Shown here piece after piece: positions 27,640-38,560 of a stretch of 64,000 nucleotides of DNA. A program made the position numbers and the translations under genes. The notes beneath the pieces were generated by a model that did not search any database, had not been told where the DNA came from, and saw only the letters and a list, made by a program, of their open reading frames with translations. This stretch comes from Cristatella mucedo. Taxonomy: Eukaryota; Bryozoa; Phylactolaemata; Cristatellidae. Each line of letters opens with the position of its first letter. Within the stretch, counting starts at the first letter, position 1. The stretch spans positions 4,978,501 to 5,042,500 of the forward strand of contig WPIO01000021.1 in assembly GCA_009760855.2 (NCBI GenBank). Reading direction: 5' to 3'.

Positions 27640-28057
27640 ATGAACTATTAACATTATTAACTCTTTTAACCTAGTTGCTTTCCGTTTACCTTTAACTAAT
27701 GGGAATAGTTTTGAAATAGCACAAATAGTTTCATAATCTAAACAATGGTGAATGCATGAAGTAGATGAACATCCTTTTTTTAAGTGCTTCTTGACTAAAG
27801 AATATAACTTTGTTGGTTTCTTTTTTCTGTATTTATTAAAATTTATTATACAATATCAACAAATAATAGTTTAATCGTCATGCATAAGACTAGAATCAAA
27901 TTCAGTTTCATTCATATCAATATTACATAAATCTCAACGAATTTCATATTTTTGTTTTGGTCTTTTTATTTTAGGTAGTTTACAATAAGGATGACCTGAT
28001 TCTAAATATTCAATTTTATCAAATGTATTTAAACATATGTCGCAACATATTTCCATT
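27640..28057 (-). pseudogene. Small zinc-ribbon-like protein(s), degenerate
   Basis: ATG 28057 opens MEICCDICLNTFDKIEYLES with HPYC, a likely metal-binding start. A TGA at 27936-27934 lies inside; text then continues in frame and ends FDSSLMHDD at a TAA. A further frame reads KKPTKLYSLVKKHLKKGCSS and CIHHCLDYETICAISKLFPL to about 27650. Two small genes or one broken gene; no family recognised. Confidence 0.4.
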
Positions 28058-28100
28058 CTCTATAGAATTTCATTTTAAACTCTAAAAGAAAGAAAAAAAT

Positions 28101-28937
28101 AAGGTAAATTCAATCCTGACTCAGATATAAGTCAAGTATTCAAACCAAGACCTAAAGAAATGCCAAAGGGTTTCTTTAATACTGTTGAACCTAATGAAAA
28201 TCATCAAGCAGACATTTTGTATATACCAAATGATTCTGGATACAAATATGCTTTGAGTGTAATTGATGTTGCTAGTAGATATAAAGATTCAAGACCACTT
28301 AAAACAAAGTCATCTAAAGAAGTAACACAAGCAATAATTGATATTTATAGTAAAGTACCTTTGAAATGGCAAAAGAAGATAATAGTAGATCCAGGATCAG
28401 AGTTCAAAGAAGAGTTTACTAAAGAAATGAAAAGACCCACGCATAATAGAAGGTACTAGCAAAAAGAGTGTTGCAATGGTTGAAAGAATGAATAGCAGAG
28501 AGAGAGAGAGAGAGAGCTTGTATTGCTCAATATGAAAAGGAATTAGAAAGTAATAATAAAGGAGATTGTTCTAGAAACAAAGAGTGAATTTATAATGTAC
28601 CAAAGATTATTGATCATCTAAATAATAGTGTTACAAGAATAACTGGTGAAAAACCTGTTAAAGCAATAAAAAAGAAATAATAAAGCTAAAGAATCCAAAA
28701 TATCATAGAAAAGTAGAACAAGAAAAGCTATTAGAACTTGGAACAACTGTTAGGTATTTACTAGAACCAGGTGAAGGAGAAGATGAAAAAAGAAGAGAAG
28801 CTACAGACGCGATATGGAGTTTGACTAAACATATTATTGTTAGAATAATGGTATTGAAAGAACAATCGTCGTGTTATTGGGTAAATGATGTTAAAAGAAG
28901 TGTTGTTAGAGAGGATTTGCAAGTTATTAAGATTTAG
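28101..28937 (+). pseudogene. Retroviral-type (rve) integrase of Polinton type
   Basis: Inserts the element into host DNA. The core shows NHQADILYIPND (first Asp), KIIVDPGSEFKEEF (second Asp), and after a shift near 28445 SVAMVERMNS (catalytic Glu). A chromodomain-like or SH3-like tail follows: RYLLEPGEGEDEKRREATDA, IWSLTKHIIV and CYWVNDVKRSVVREDL, ending at a TAG. A (GA)n run at 28495-28516 sits in the core. A TGA at 28585 lies in frame just before IYNVPKIIDHLNNSV, a position where integrases normally have Trp. Another shift lies near 28680. Confidence 0.85.
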
Positions 28938-29305
28938 AATTATCTGGACTATCTAATTGTTCAACTAATATTTCATTAGATTAGATAGTTACCTTATCAT
29001 CATCCAAAACATCTACAATCTTCAAAATTAAATTATTAACGTTTTCTTCTTTCAATTTGAAATATAGTGCTATCTATTGAAAGTAACATTGTTGCAACTC
29101 CACCTAAGGCAGTAACTAAGTGAGATATTTCACCGTAAATTGGAACGTAAGCACTTGATATAGTTATTGAAAGTTAATAAAATATTAATAAATTGAATAG
29201 AGTATTTAACCCTTACTAATCTATTCAAACAACCAGCAATTCTTTCATTGTCTAATAATATTTGGTTGTATTTGTCGTTAGCAAATTTTGTTCTTAGATC
29301 TGACA
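28927..29305 (-). pseudogene. Small membrane-type protein, broken
   Basis: ATG 29305 opens MSDLRTKFANDKYNQILLDN. After a shift comes a hydrophobic helix (GEISHLVTALGGVATMLLSI), then a charged end with TAA at 28927. Its tail overlaps the integrase end on the opposite strand. Function unknown. Confidence 0.4.
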
Positions 29306-29324
29306 TTGTTGTCCTACATTATTT

Positions 29325-29566
29325 TGCGAATACAAATTTTTACTCTCATATTCTCATATAATCATATCAACTTAACACAACTTCAAGTAGTATGTAAATG
29401 AATGGAATGGAGAATAGGGTCTCGAGAATGACAGCAGCCATTAAATAAATCAGAGGACGAGAAACGATCGACCGTTAGCGAGATTGTAGATCGGAGGATG
29501 GCTTATTTAAATGATGACGTCATTCAATGTGCCCTAGGCTCCATTCCATTCATTTACATACTGCTA
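29325..29566 (-). repeat. Right terminal inverted repeat with internal palindrome
   Basis: Reverse complement of the left terminus. Its outer unit is bounded by GTAAATGAATGGAATGGAG (29394-29412) and the matching CTCCATTCCATTCATTTAC (29539-29557), so the unit folds on itself. Inner arms are more diverged than on the left. Confidence 0.9.
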
Positions 29567-29602
29567 GCCTAGCCCCCCCCCACCATTAGGGGTTAACCAA
29601 CC

Positions 29603-29862
29603 ACTCTCTCTCTCCCTCTCTCCCTCCCTCTCTCTCCCTCCCTCCCTCCCTCCCTCCCTTCCTCCCTCCCTCCCTTCCTCCCCCCTCCTCTTCTCTCTCT
29701 CTCCCTCCCTCCCTCCCCCCTCCCTCCCTCCCTCCCTCCCTCCCTCCCTCCCTCCCCCTCCCTCCCTCCCTCCCTCCCCCCTCCCTCCCCTCCCTCCCTC
29801 CCTCCCTCCCTCCCTCCCTCCCTCCCTCCATCCCTCCCTCCCTCTCTCTCTCTCTCTCTCCC
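29603..29862. repeat. (CCCT)n/(CT)n low-complexity tract
   Basis: About 260 bases of CCCT, CCT and CT units just outside the viral element. Confidence 0.95.
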
Positions 29863-29867
29863 TCTCC

Positions 29868-30290
29868 AACAGTCTGGAAATACCTCGTACAAACCTTAAA
29901 TCCTTTGGAGACCGTGCATTTAGTTCGTATGCTCCCAAAGCCTGGAACTCCCTCCCGACCTGCGTCAGAACATCCCCTGACTTGACCACATTTAAAAGGA
30001 ACTTAAAAAGACACTTATTTAGGACAGCATATAGTGGGTCCCTGTGATCCATCCTTCACGTGCTTATGCGTGCTGACACTGTGCATGCTGCCACTAACCA
30101 CACTTGCATGCTGACCCTGTGCATGTCACCCCTAACCACGTTATTCATTTTTTTTCAAGCATGATTTTACTTACCATTTAATTGCATTTCCCTTTGCAGC
30201 AAATGTAAAGCGCCTAGAAAGAGATTAAGTTCTCTGAGGGCGCTTTATCAAGTACATTATTATAATAATTATTATTATTATCTCTCTCTC
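29868..30290 (+). mobile_element. LINE family 1, 3' end
   Basis: Encodes AWNSLPTCVRTSPDLTTFKR and ends with the family tail CTAGAAAGAGATTAAGTTCT and (ATT)n. Confidence 0.9.
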
Positions 30291-30959
30291 TCCCCCTCCC
30301 TCCAGTTTCGGCGTCGGCTCGCTCGACTGCGGTAATATCTTCAAAGCTGTGGGTGCGACGTGACTTTATCGGCTCTATATATATATATGGCTCAGACTGA
30401 CAAAATAAGTTCTGACTGAAGAATTACTATATCGTGGAAGCTAGCGGCGCCGGCACCGTGTACCACCTTTGATTTAGAGAAAAAGTAGCCAACAATTAAG
30501 ACTACTTGCAGATCTGGTATGCATTTTTTAATTTATTTTATATAATCTATTTCTATAGCTTCTTATGGGGACGATCTATATTCAGGCGCTTTAAATGTGC
30601 CACGGAGCTCGAGCCCACGACCTCGGGTATCAACATTCACCTTGACCTTAGTCGAGGGCGTGGGATTTGTTGCGGTTGCTAGGTGCCGGGCCTAGAGTTC
30701 TGCAGCGGCCGCGCGTTCGCTCTCCTGAAAACAGAGCCGGAACTCGCACGCAGGAGAGCGCCGCTGGCACGCCACTTTGGCCTTGACCCTTGGACACGTT
30801 CGTGCATAGGGCAAGCTCACTCTCTGCGATGGGCCCGGTGCATATAGGAGAGGCCTGGGCTGGCTCTTTGTAGGCGAATACGACGCCATATTAGCTGCCC
30901 CGGAAGCCAGGTGTTGCGTTCTCGAGCCGAAATACCGTCAAGCAATACACATTTGAAAG
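30291..30959. other. No gene recognised; degenerate SINE inside
   Basis: At 30560-30690 a minus-strand SINE family 1 copy keeps GAGCTCGAGCCCACGACCTC (box B region) and the ATTCAGGCGCTT tail. The rest shows nothing I can support. Confidence 0.5.
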
Positions 30960-33890
30960 TAGTCAGTTTTAACGAATCGTAGATTGCCGCATTGTCTCGG
31001 GCAATTGCCGTCGATTTTCACGCATTGCCCAAGATCGAACGCGAAAAATGACAGTATGTGCGCGAACACTGAACGTTATGTGGTATGACGATTACAAATT
31101 CAAGCAGCCGATTCCCATTTGAGTTGATTTGAATTTGAATTGATTCCAATTTGAAACGGATTGCGGTAGAAGACGGGCCATTGCCTTTGATTGCCGCGCA
31201 TTGCACCCGATTGTGCGTTAGCGGTTGTTTAAGAGGATGTGGTTGGAGTTTTAATGTAGTGTGCTGCATTAAGCAAGAAAAGTTGGAGCTACACTCACAA
31301 CTTTCGGTCCATTTGTAACGAACCGTTAGTATTGGCGTATTTCCCGGGCCATTGCCGTCGATTGCCATGCATTGACGTCAACTGAACGCGCATAATGGGT
31401 GCTAATAAAGCGCTCGCACAGTTAGATGTTACGTGGAATAAGAGTTGCAGTTTCGCGAAGCCAATCTTGCCGACTTTACACGGACTGCTGTATTGGCTCA
31501 GACGGCTGCTGTTGATTGCCGTGCATCGTTGGCAATAAGCAGGCAGAGCAAGCTTGACAGCTCTACGGTTTCACCTTGAACACAGTGAAATTATACATGC
31601 AATGACAATTGGAGCTTCGCGTAGCAAACTTGCGGTTAGTTTGCCATGGATTGTAACGGATCGCTGCTTCAAGCAGAGCTATTGCCGTAGATTGCCACGC
31701 ATTATCCAAGATTTTATGAGCGAAATTGGTATAAAATTATGTAGTTGCACTTTAAACGGAGTGCTTCATAATATCCATTAAAAATTAGAACGTTAAGAAG
31801 CCGATTTCGAGACAATTTGTAGCGGAATGCTGTAGATTGCAGTATTGGCCTCGACCATTGCTGTGGATTGCAGTGCATTGCTGAAAGTTAACGAGCAAAG
31901 CATCTTGAAAATGCCACGATTTCACTTTAGGCTCAGCGGAATGTTATATTTAAGGACAACAGGGGCATCTCGCTGCCAATTTCTCGTTGATTTGCCGCGA
32001 GTTGGGATATTGGCCCGGGCTATAGCTGTCGATTGTCATTCCATGTTCGCGATTGTACATGCGCGATTGGTTGAAAGAATGTGATTGCACTTTAAAAAAA
32101 AAAGTGGGCTGTGACACGTAAGATAGATTTGGTCTTGGCCTAGTCACTTGCCGGTGATTTGCGATGGATCAGATTGGATTGCCTATTTTGCCCAGGCCGT
32201 TGCCGTCAATTGCCATGCACTTGCCCAAGATCGAACGGTCGGAGCGGGCTGAAAGTATGTGCGCGCGCGCGCAGTGAGGTGTTACGTGGAATGAGAATTG
32301 GAGCTCGGTGCAGCCGATTTCTCGTCGATTTGCCATGGATTGCGGTATTGGTTCGTGCCATTGCTGTCGATTGCCGTACATTGTTGACAATTAACGTGCA
32401 AAATAGCTTGAAAGCCTTACGATTTCACTTTCAGCACAAAGAAATGTGAAATGCGAAGACAATCGGCACTTCGTGCAGCCAATTTATGGTCGATTTGTCA
32501 CGGATTTTAGCGGATTTCTGCTTCGAGCCGAGCCGTTGCCGTGATTGACATGATTTGCCCGAGATTTTACGAGCGCAATTGCTTAGAAGGATGTGCTTGA
32601 CTTAAACCAGAGTGCTTTGTAACATGCATTCAAAATTGGAGCATTGCGAAATTGATTTCAGGGCATTTTGCATCAGATTGCTGTACATTGCAGTATTGGC
32701 CCAGGCGATTGCAATGTATTGTGCCGAATGGTCGAGGTGATTGTAGTGAAATTGTGCGATTACACAGTAACCGAAGATTAGAGCAGCGTACAATCACTGT
32801 TAGTTCTTAAAGTGTATGCATTCTGGTCGTTTTGCGGCGGATTTTGGCGGATCGGCGCATTGGTCTGGGTCATTGCAGTCGATTGCGGTGCATTGCTGCA
32901 CAATAGTCGAGGCAATTACAGTGAAGTTATGCGAGTACACAATAACCGAAGAGTAGAGCAGCGTGCGATCATAATTAGAACTTCTAGTATACGCGTTCTG
33001 GTCGCTGTTCAGCTGATTGCAGCGGATTTCGGCGGATTGAGGTGGATTGCGGTATGGGACCGGGCCGTTGCAGTCGATTGCAGTGTATTTCGTGAGAACG
33101 CCTGTGCACAATGGAGCGAAATCTTGTGGGTGCACTGTAAACTGGGTCTGGTCTTATATGCAATGTCAATTGACGTTTCGCGATAGCGATTTGAGGATGA
33201 TTTGCAGTGGAATAGAGTGGACTGTGGTATTTTCCCAGGTCATTTCGGGCGATTGCCGCGCATTGTGTGCCAAAGTGTGAGGAAGCACACTTTTTTCTTA
33301 TTTTGCGCGGGTGTGCACACAACACTGTGCACTTTAATATGCAACAAAAACTGGAGCTCGGCTCAACCTATTTCGATTTTTTTCGTGGTGGATTGAAGTG
33401 GACTGCGGTATGGAATAAAAGATTGAGCTTTTCGAACGGGGATTTCTGTCGTTTCGCGGTGGAATACACTGGATTTTGGTGGACTGCGGTGGATTGAGGT
33501 GGATTGGTATATTTTCCCGGGCCACTGCAATATTATTTAAGTGGACTTCGTGAGAATCCTTGAGCGGAATCGTGCGAAATTTTTTGGGTACATTGTACAT
33601 GTAGCGTATTTTTGTATTCCGAATTGTAGGAGCTTTTTGCAGCTGATTTGTAGAGAATTTGAAGGGGACTAAAGTGAACTGCGGTGGGTTGTGGTACTCC
33701 GGCCTCCGGCCTTGAAGGTCATTGCGTAAGTGCGCGTGCACGCAGCGATGTGAAATTTGGCGGAGAGATCAAATTGAACGTGTACTACAATATCAGCCCA
33801 AAATTTGAGCTCGGCAACGCCAATGTCAGGTCGACGTTAGCCTAAATAGAGTGGATTGCTGTGGATTGTAATTGATTGCGGGGATTGCAT
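30960..33890. repeat. Diverged tandem satellite, about 170-bp units
   Basis: A motif of the form 'gCCgTtGCcGTcGATTGCCgtGCATTG' recurs near 31007, 31177, 31347, 31505, 31680, 31855, 32022, 32198, 32360, 32533, 32704, 32870, 33063 and 33238. Spacing is 158-193 bases. Between occurrences GATTTGCC and GGATTGCGGTATTGG also recur. Units are strongly diverged. Long open frames here differ from unit to unit and are not credible genes. Confidence 0.8.
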
Positions 33891-34848
33891 TAATTCGTCG
33901 AATCCACCTGAGGCCGCGCCGAAAGGCGAAAGAAATGGAAATCGTAGGTCATAGGTCTGCATCGCTGTCTGCAGGCGGTGCCGCGCTTGCTGTCTGCATG
34001 CGGTGCGACCGTTTTCGCCGAGCATAGGTAGCTAGTGGGTGGTCAGTTAGGTCGCAGCTGAGCGGGACTGACCGCCGTCAGGGAACCGCGACTCAGGCGG
34101 AAGCCGCGCCTCGAATCTCGGGTGCGGCTGGTCCACAGGTCGCCTCCAGACCCGACCGGTTGAGTCGACTTGAACGCTAGCGTAACGAGTGCCGCATATC
34201 TTTGAAACGACTGCCGGCACCCATTTGCCCCAGCTGCAGCAGGGTCGTGTGCAGCATAGTTGACCCGTAGCGTAGCTGGTAGGTAGGTAGTCGTCCAGCC
34301 CACGTTTGCCTCGGTGAAATCAGGCCGCGAATGCCTGGCTTCCTACATTGGTCGCCGCTTCGCTGCCTGCGTCGGCGAAGGCGAGAGCGCGTCCACTGTC
34401 GCCCTGATTTGGCACACTCTGGCAAGCCTGCGGCAGGGTGTGGTCTGGGAGTGGGCGGTCGAAAACCGCAGGGGCACCGCGGCCCGTGGTGCGTGCAATC
34501 CCGGTAGGAGCGCATCTACCGAGATTTGCAGCTCTACGACAGTGTCGTGGCCAAGCAAGTTTAGGTTAGGCATCTTTGACACCACGAATCGTTGCCACTG
34601 CTCGCGCACGGCTGCGACGCGTGGCCTTAATACATCAGCCGTTGCGGCGGCCTGAATTTTGCCTAGCGCCGGCATCCGGGGCTCGGCATCGGATTCCGGA
34701 TCGGCGGACGGGCGCTGGGCCGCGCGCCGTTTTTCCGCGCGCAGCTGTTCCCAGCTGTTCCCAGACTGCGCAGGAAACGAAGCTATCCACCGATCCTTTT
34801 GTAGTTCGTATGTACTTATGTATGTATGTATTGTATGCCGGCTCCTGA
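33891..34848. other. GC-rich stretch without a recognised gene
   Basis: Has open frames on both strands. A minus-strand peptide near 34500-34620 (MPNLNLLGHDTVVELQISVD) faintly resembles the end of a retroelement protease, but no active site is visible. Confidence 0.35.
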
Positions 34849-35287
34849 CTTGTGACCATAAGGTCAAGGGAGCGTGTAGTTCGCATGTATGTATCGTATG
34901 CAGGCTCCTCTGATAAGCTACTGGTGAGCTGTTAGAAGCACCACCGAGAGGGGCCGGTGCACAGCTGTGGTCCGCCTGTGATGAGGTATGGACGCAGGCC
35001 GGTAACCAGCTGGTGGCCAGACGGTGGATTCACCATCAGGGTCGGCCAGTGCACAGCTGTGGTCCGTCTTTGATGTGGCATGGACCAGCTGGTGGCCAGA
35101 TGGTGGATTCACCATCAGGGTCGGCCGGTGCACAGTTGTGGTCGATGAGTCATCGGAGTCGACCAGGGGAGGGGAGTTGTGTGAGGGCAGGGGCTGAGGG
35201 AAGCCGTGCGCTCTTGAGCTCCGTGTGCTGGGAATAAACTGTCGGTGTTGGGCATCGGCTGTCTCTCTGCTGTGCGAACAAACTACA
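34849..35287 (+). repeat. Probable 5' LTR of an LTR retrotransposon
   Basis: Contains repeated GGGTCGGCCGGTGCACAG units, a poly(A) signal GGGAATAAACTG, and an end (GTGTTGGGCATCGGCTGTCT) that reappears at 36286. A related sequence stands alone at 51.3-51.7 kb with the same order of parts. The left edge is uncertain. Confidence 0.6.
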
Positions 35288-35329
35288 AGCTATTTCTCGG
35301 CGGGAGCGACTGTGTGGTCCGTATAAAGA

Positions 35330-36060
35330 TGAGTCTGAAAGTACAACTGATGGAAGGAAAAATTTCGCAATTCGACGGCAGAGGAGACTTCGCTAAATGG
35401 CTAAATCGGTTCGAAAGATTGGCCAAGATGCAAGGGGTTGATGAATTGCAAAATTTCCTGCCGCTATTCCTTACACGTGTGGCATACGCCGTATACGATG
35501 GCGTCCCCGAGGCGGCTAAGGAAGACTACGCCACGGTAAGAAAAGCGCTGCTGGCAGCATTCTCGCCGAATCGCTTCGATGCCTACGAGGAATTCGCCTC
35601 GCGTCGCCTTGCTGTAGGTGAAAATGTGGATGGCTTTTGGGCGGACTTGAATCGGTTGGCTAGGTTGGTGGCCGGTGATTTTGTCAAATGCGCCTTTGTT
35701 GCTGGGCTGCCGGAGGCCGCAAAGAGGCACCTCCAAGCCTCATGCAACCTCGCGGAAATGCCTGCGGATGTTCTTGTCGAGAAGGCTCGGGTCATAGTGA
35801 AGGCAAGCGTCAGCATTCCGAAGGCGGCAGAAAGTTGCTTCGCATCCGGTTCTCGTTCGGGATGGCCTCCCCAGGCACCGAATAACAGAGATGTTGTGTG
35901 TTTCCTATGCAAGGCGATCGGGCACTTACGCCGTGATTGTCCTTCTAAAGCGGCGCGCCGTGGTCGCGGGAGGCATTGTTACGTCTGTGGGAGCATTCAA
36001 CATCTCGCTGCTAACTGCTCGGATCGGGCCGTCGTACCAAACTGGCCAAAAAACGAGTAG
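35330..36060 (+). CDS. gag: Retrotransposon Gag with two CCHC zinc knuckles
   Basis: ATG 35330 opens MSLKVQLMEGKISQFDGRGD. The capsid-like region holds WLNRFERLAKMQGVDELQNF and FSPNRFDAYEEFASRRLAVG. Two zinc knuckles close to the C-terminus, CFLCKAIGHLRRDC and CYVCGSIQHLAANC, bind RNA. About 243 aa to a TAG, intact. Related to Ty3/Gypsy- or BEL-like Gags; not decided. Confidence 0.85.
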
Positions 36061-36285
36061 GGGAGAGCACGCATTACTGCGCCGGTGCTTTCCCCTTCGT
36101 TATGGCGGGCCTTTCTTCGGTACGTGTCCTCATCGAAAACTCCGAGGCGTCTGCGCTCGTGGATACTGGGTGCTCGAGGTCCATCATTTCAGCGACGCTT
36201 GCGGACCCTGCGAGGGTGAGGCGAGCGTGCGAGGAAGTCGTGATGATGAATGGAGCCACGGCTGTCCGCAAGTCCACGTGCGTCT
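36061..36285 (+). pseudogene. Retropepsin-type protease fragment
   Basis: In another frame after Gag: VRVLIENSEASALVDTGCSR holds the aspartic protease active-site triad DTG. The text stops at STCVW where LTR-like sequence begins. Reverse transcriptase, RNase H and integrase are missing. Confidence 0.75.
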
Positions 36286-36331
36286 GGTGTTGGGCATCGG
36301 CTGTCTCTCTGCTGTGCGAACAAACTACACC
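36286..36331 (+). repeat. Fragment of the LTR 3' end
   Basis: Repeats the last ~43 bases of the upstream LTR almost exactly (from GTGTTGGGCATCGGCTGTCT to GCGAACAAACTACA). Confidence 0.8.
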
Positions 36332-36821
36332 TTTGTCAATCTCAAAAGAGATTTTGCAGGCATTCAGCCGAATCGATTGCCTCAATTGCGGCACGTTTTC
36401 AATGTGTCGTACTGAGGTACACCGGCTCTTAGCAATAGTTATCGCCTGGGGGCCAGCCGTGCGTATTAAGCACACTGATTTCAAACGGCCGGATGCCGAG
36501 CAGAAACTGCAAACAGCATTTCACTTGAGCAGTCGATCAAGCTCGATATAGTTTTGATCTGGAATTTCGGCACGGAATGGTCCCCAAGTCGCTCAGCACT
36601 CGCTCATCGTGAACGATGAAGTGCTGGCATTACGGGACACCGACCTCGGGAGCTCCACGGAGCAAGGGAAATCTTGTGCCTGCGACTTGAGTCAAGTGGC
36701 CGCGCTATTCCGCGCTCCCACGTAGCATGTTGTTTTGTTTTTTTTGCTCCTGGGCGAGAATCGTTTGGTTGATTGAGACGCTTGCCCTGGCATAGGTAGA
36801 GTTTCTCTGCTTGTTTAGCTC
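36332..36821. other. No recognised feature
   Basis: No domain, repeat family or RNA gene seen. Confidence 0.5.
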
Positions 36822-38001
36822 AATAATAATTATAATAATTATATCAATAATACACTTCATAAGGCGTCCTCAGAGAACTCAATCTCTTTGTAGGCGCTTT
36901 ACATTTGCTGCAAAGGGAAACGCGATTGAATCGTGAGTAATATCATGCTTGATAAACAACATGAATAATATGGTTAGGGGTGACATGCACAGGGTCAGCA
37001 TGCAAGTGTGGCTAGTGGCAGCATGCACAGTGTCAGCACACATAAGCACATGAAGGACGAATCACAGGGACCCACTAAATGCTGTCCTAAATAGGTGTAT
37101 TTATAAGTTCTTTTTTAATGTGGTCAAGTCAGGGGATGTTCTGACGCAAGTCGGAAGTGAGTTCCAGGCTTTGGGAGCATACGAACTGAATGCACGGTCT
37201 CCAAAAGATTTGAGGTTTGTACGAGGTATTGGTAAACTGTTAATTTCCGAAAAGCGGGTGGTACGATGCTTGGCCTGGTGGGGGATTAGATCTAAGAGAT
37301 ATGTTGGAACCAAATAAGGAAGTGACCTAAACGTGATAAAACCTTGAAGTTGATCCGTTGCTTGACTGGGAGCCAGTGCAGGTCGGCGAGAAGTGGTGTG
37401 AAGTGGCAACTGCGACGCTCACAACAGACAAGCCTAGCTGCAGAGTTTTGCACCGGCTGTAATCGCCCGATTGCACATGCCGGTAGGCCAGCAAGTGAGC
37501 AGTGAGTTACAGCAGTGAGTTACAGAAGTCAATACGGAATGTCACAAATGCATTGACCAACTTGAATGTTGCATCCTTATCAAAAAAGCCCAAATTTGAG
37601 CAATGTCATGTACTGAATGTAGGCAGACTTGACTGTGAAACTGATGTGGTCGTGTAACAAAAGGTCACTTTGGAATATGACACGTAGATTTTGTGCAGAT
37701 TCAGAAGGAGATATGCTGGCAGAGCCGATTTTGAGCGTTAACCTTTTCAATGTCTGAATCACACATAGTTTGTCCATAATTAGCAAGTTATTTTAATCAT
37801 AATTTAATTTAAGAAAATTTGCTGCCATCCATGTGCGGATGTCATCAATACATGCAGCAAGTGGGTTGAGAGCATTTGAGGTGCTCGAAGGCTGGGAGGG
37901 ATCAAAGCAAAGGTACAACTAAGTGTCATCCGCATAGAAGTAAAAGCCTAGATTGTGTTTGGTAATCACATCAGCAAGAGGGAGACTAGAAACCGTGAAA
38001 T
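36822..38001 (-). mobile_element. LINE family 1, 5' truncated
   Basis: Begins with the (AAT)n-side tail (GAGAACTCAATCTCTTTGTA) and runs back through the ORF C-terminus (AWNSLPTCVRTSPDLTTLKK) to RT-level sequence near 37900 on the minus strand. Several frame breaks. Confidence 0.88.
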
Positions 38002-38276
38002 CCGTAGGATGCACCGTACACCAATCCGTAGGATCTACCTGTCGAGTATCGAGTACGGACAATTCGGTCAGTTACCTTTATTGATTACCTAAAGGCGACC
38101 TGTAAGTGTCGGTTGGGGCGATGAACAAACGCGGCTTCCACGTCCGGACAGAACTAGGACGCAAGCACAGAGTTCGTAATGGTGCTAGTCTCAGCCGACG
38201 TGCGACAGATACTGCTGATGCCTCAACCTTGCATAGTGGCCAGCGGTTTTTAGGTGCGGCACCAGTCCTCACAAGT

Positions 38277-38560
38277 ATGACAGCATTCGGTAGCCAACAG
38301 ACTTCATCTCACGCAAAAGAGAAAGTGAGAAGCATAGCAGAGTCAGAAGAGCAGTTGATGTCGTGAGTAGCATGGAAGTAGCAGCTCAGGACGGTTGGAA
38401 AGGATGCGCCACCGTCGGCAGCAGGATAGTCGTTCTCCTTGCGTAAGAATTGTGGAAGTGAAATCCACAGTCTGGGACCTGCGGAGCAAAAGCTTTTTCC
38501 GCCAGCGGTCTTTGAGCTGACATAGAGAAGTCTAATGGACATCGACGTACGGTTTCAGGC
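38277..38560 (-). mobile_element. LINE family 2, 3' end
   Basis: Shares CATTCGGTAGCCAACAGACT and the AAATCCACAGTCTGGGACCT block with the copies at 8 and 41 kb. Confidence 0.8.

Larger units (their letters stand above)
9661..29566. mobile_element. Polinton/Maverick (adintovirus-like) virus-derived element, internally decayed
   Basis: A 19.9-kb AT-rich island in more GC-rich host DNA. Both ends carry the same terminal repeat in inverted orientation. The 7-mer AGCCTAG stands just outside or at both edges (9656-9662 and 29566-29572), as expected for a short target duplication; Polintons usually make 6 bp. Gene content fits the group: PolB, rve integrase, A32-like ATPase, adenain-like protease, double-jelly-roll capsid protein, penton-like protein, plus exonuclease and fibres. 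Genes lie on both strands in blocks. The PolB core is missing, many frames are broken, and two LINE copies interrupt genes, so this copy is defective. Polinton, adintovirus and related polinton-like viruses share these genes, so the exact lineage is open. Confidence 0.9.

Noticed and set aside
29564-30052. Long minus-strand open frames rich in Arg, Glu and Gly
   Set aside because: They are translations of the (CCCT)n/(CT)n tract joined to a reversed LINE end.
31018-33741. Many 60-135 codon frames on both strands
   Set aside because: They arise from the satellite units and are not shared between units.
30960-33890. CRISPR-like array
   Set aside because: Eukaryotic context, units far too long and diverged, no conserved short repeat with unique spacers.
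34343-34867. 174-codon minus-strand frame with a faint protease-like peptide
   Set aside because: No DTG or DSG active site, no splice context; composition fits chance in GC-rich DNA.
34918-35133. Minus-strand frame with internal repeats
   Set aside because: Produced by the repeated units of the LTR.
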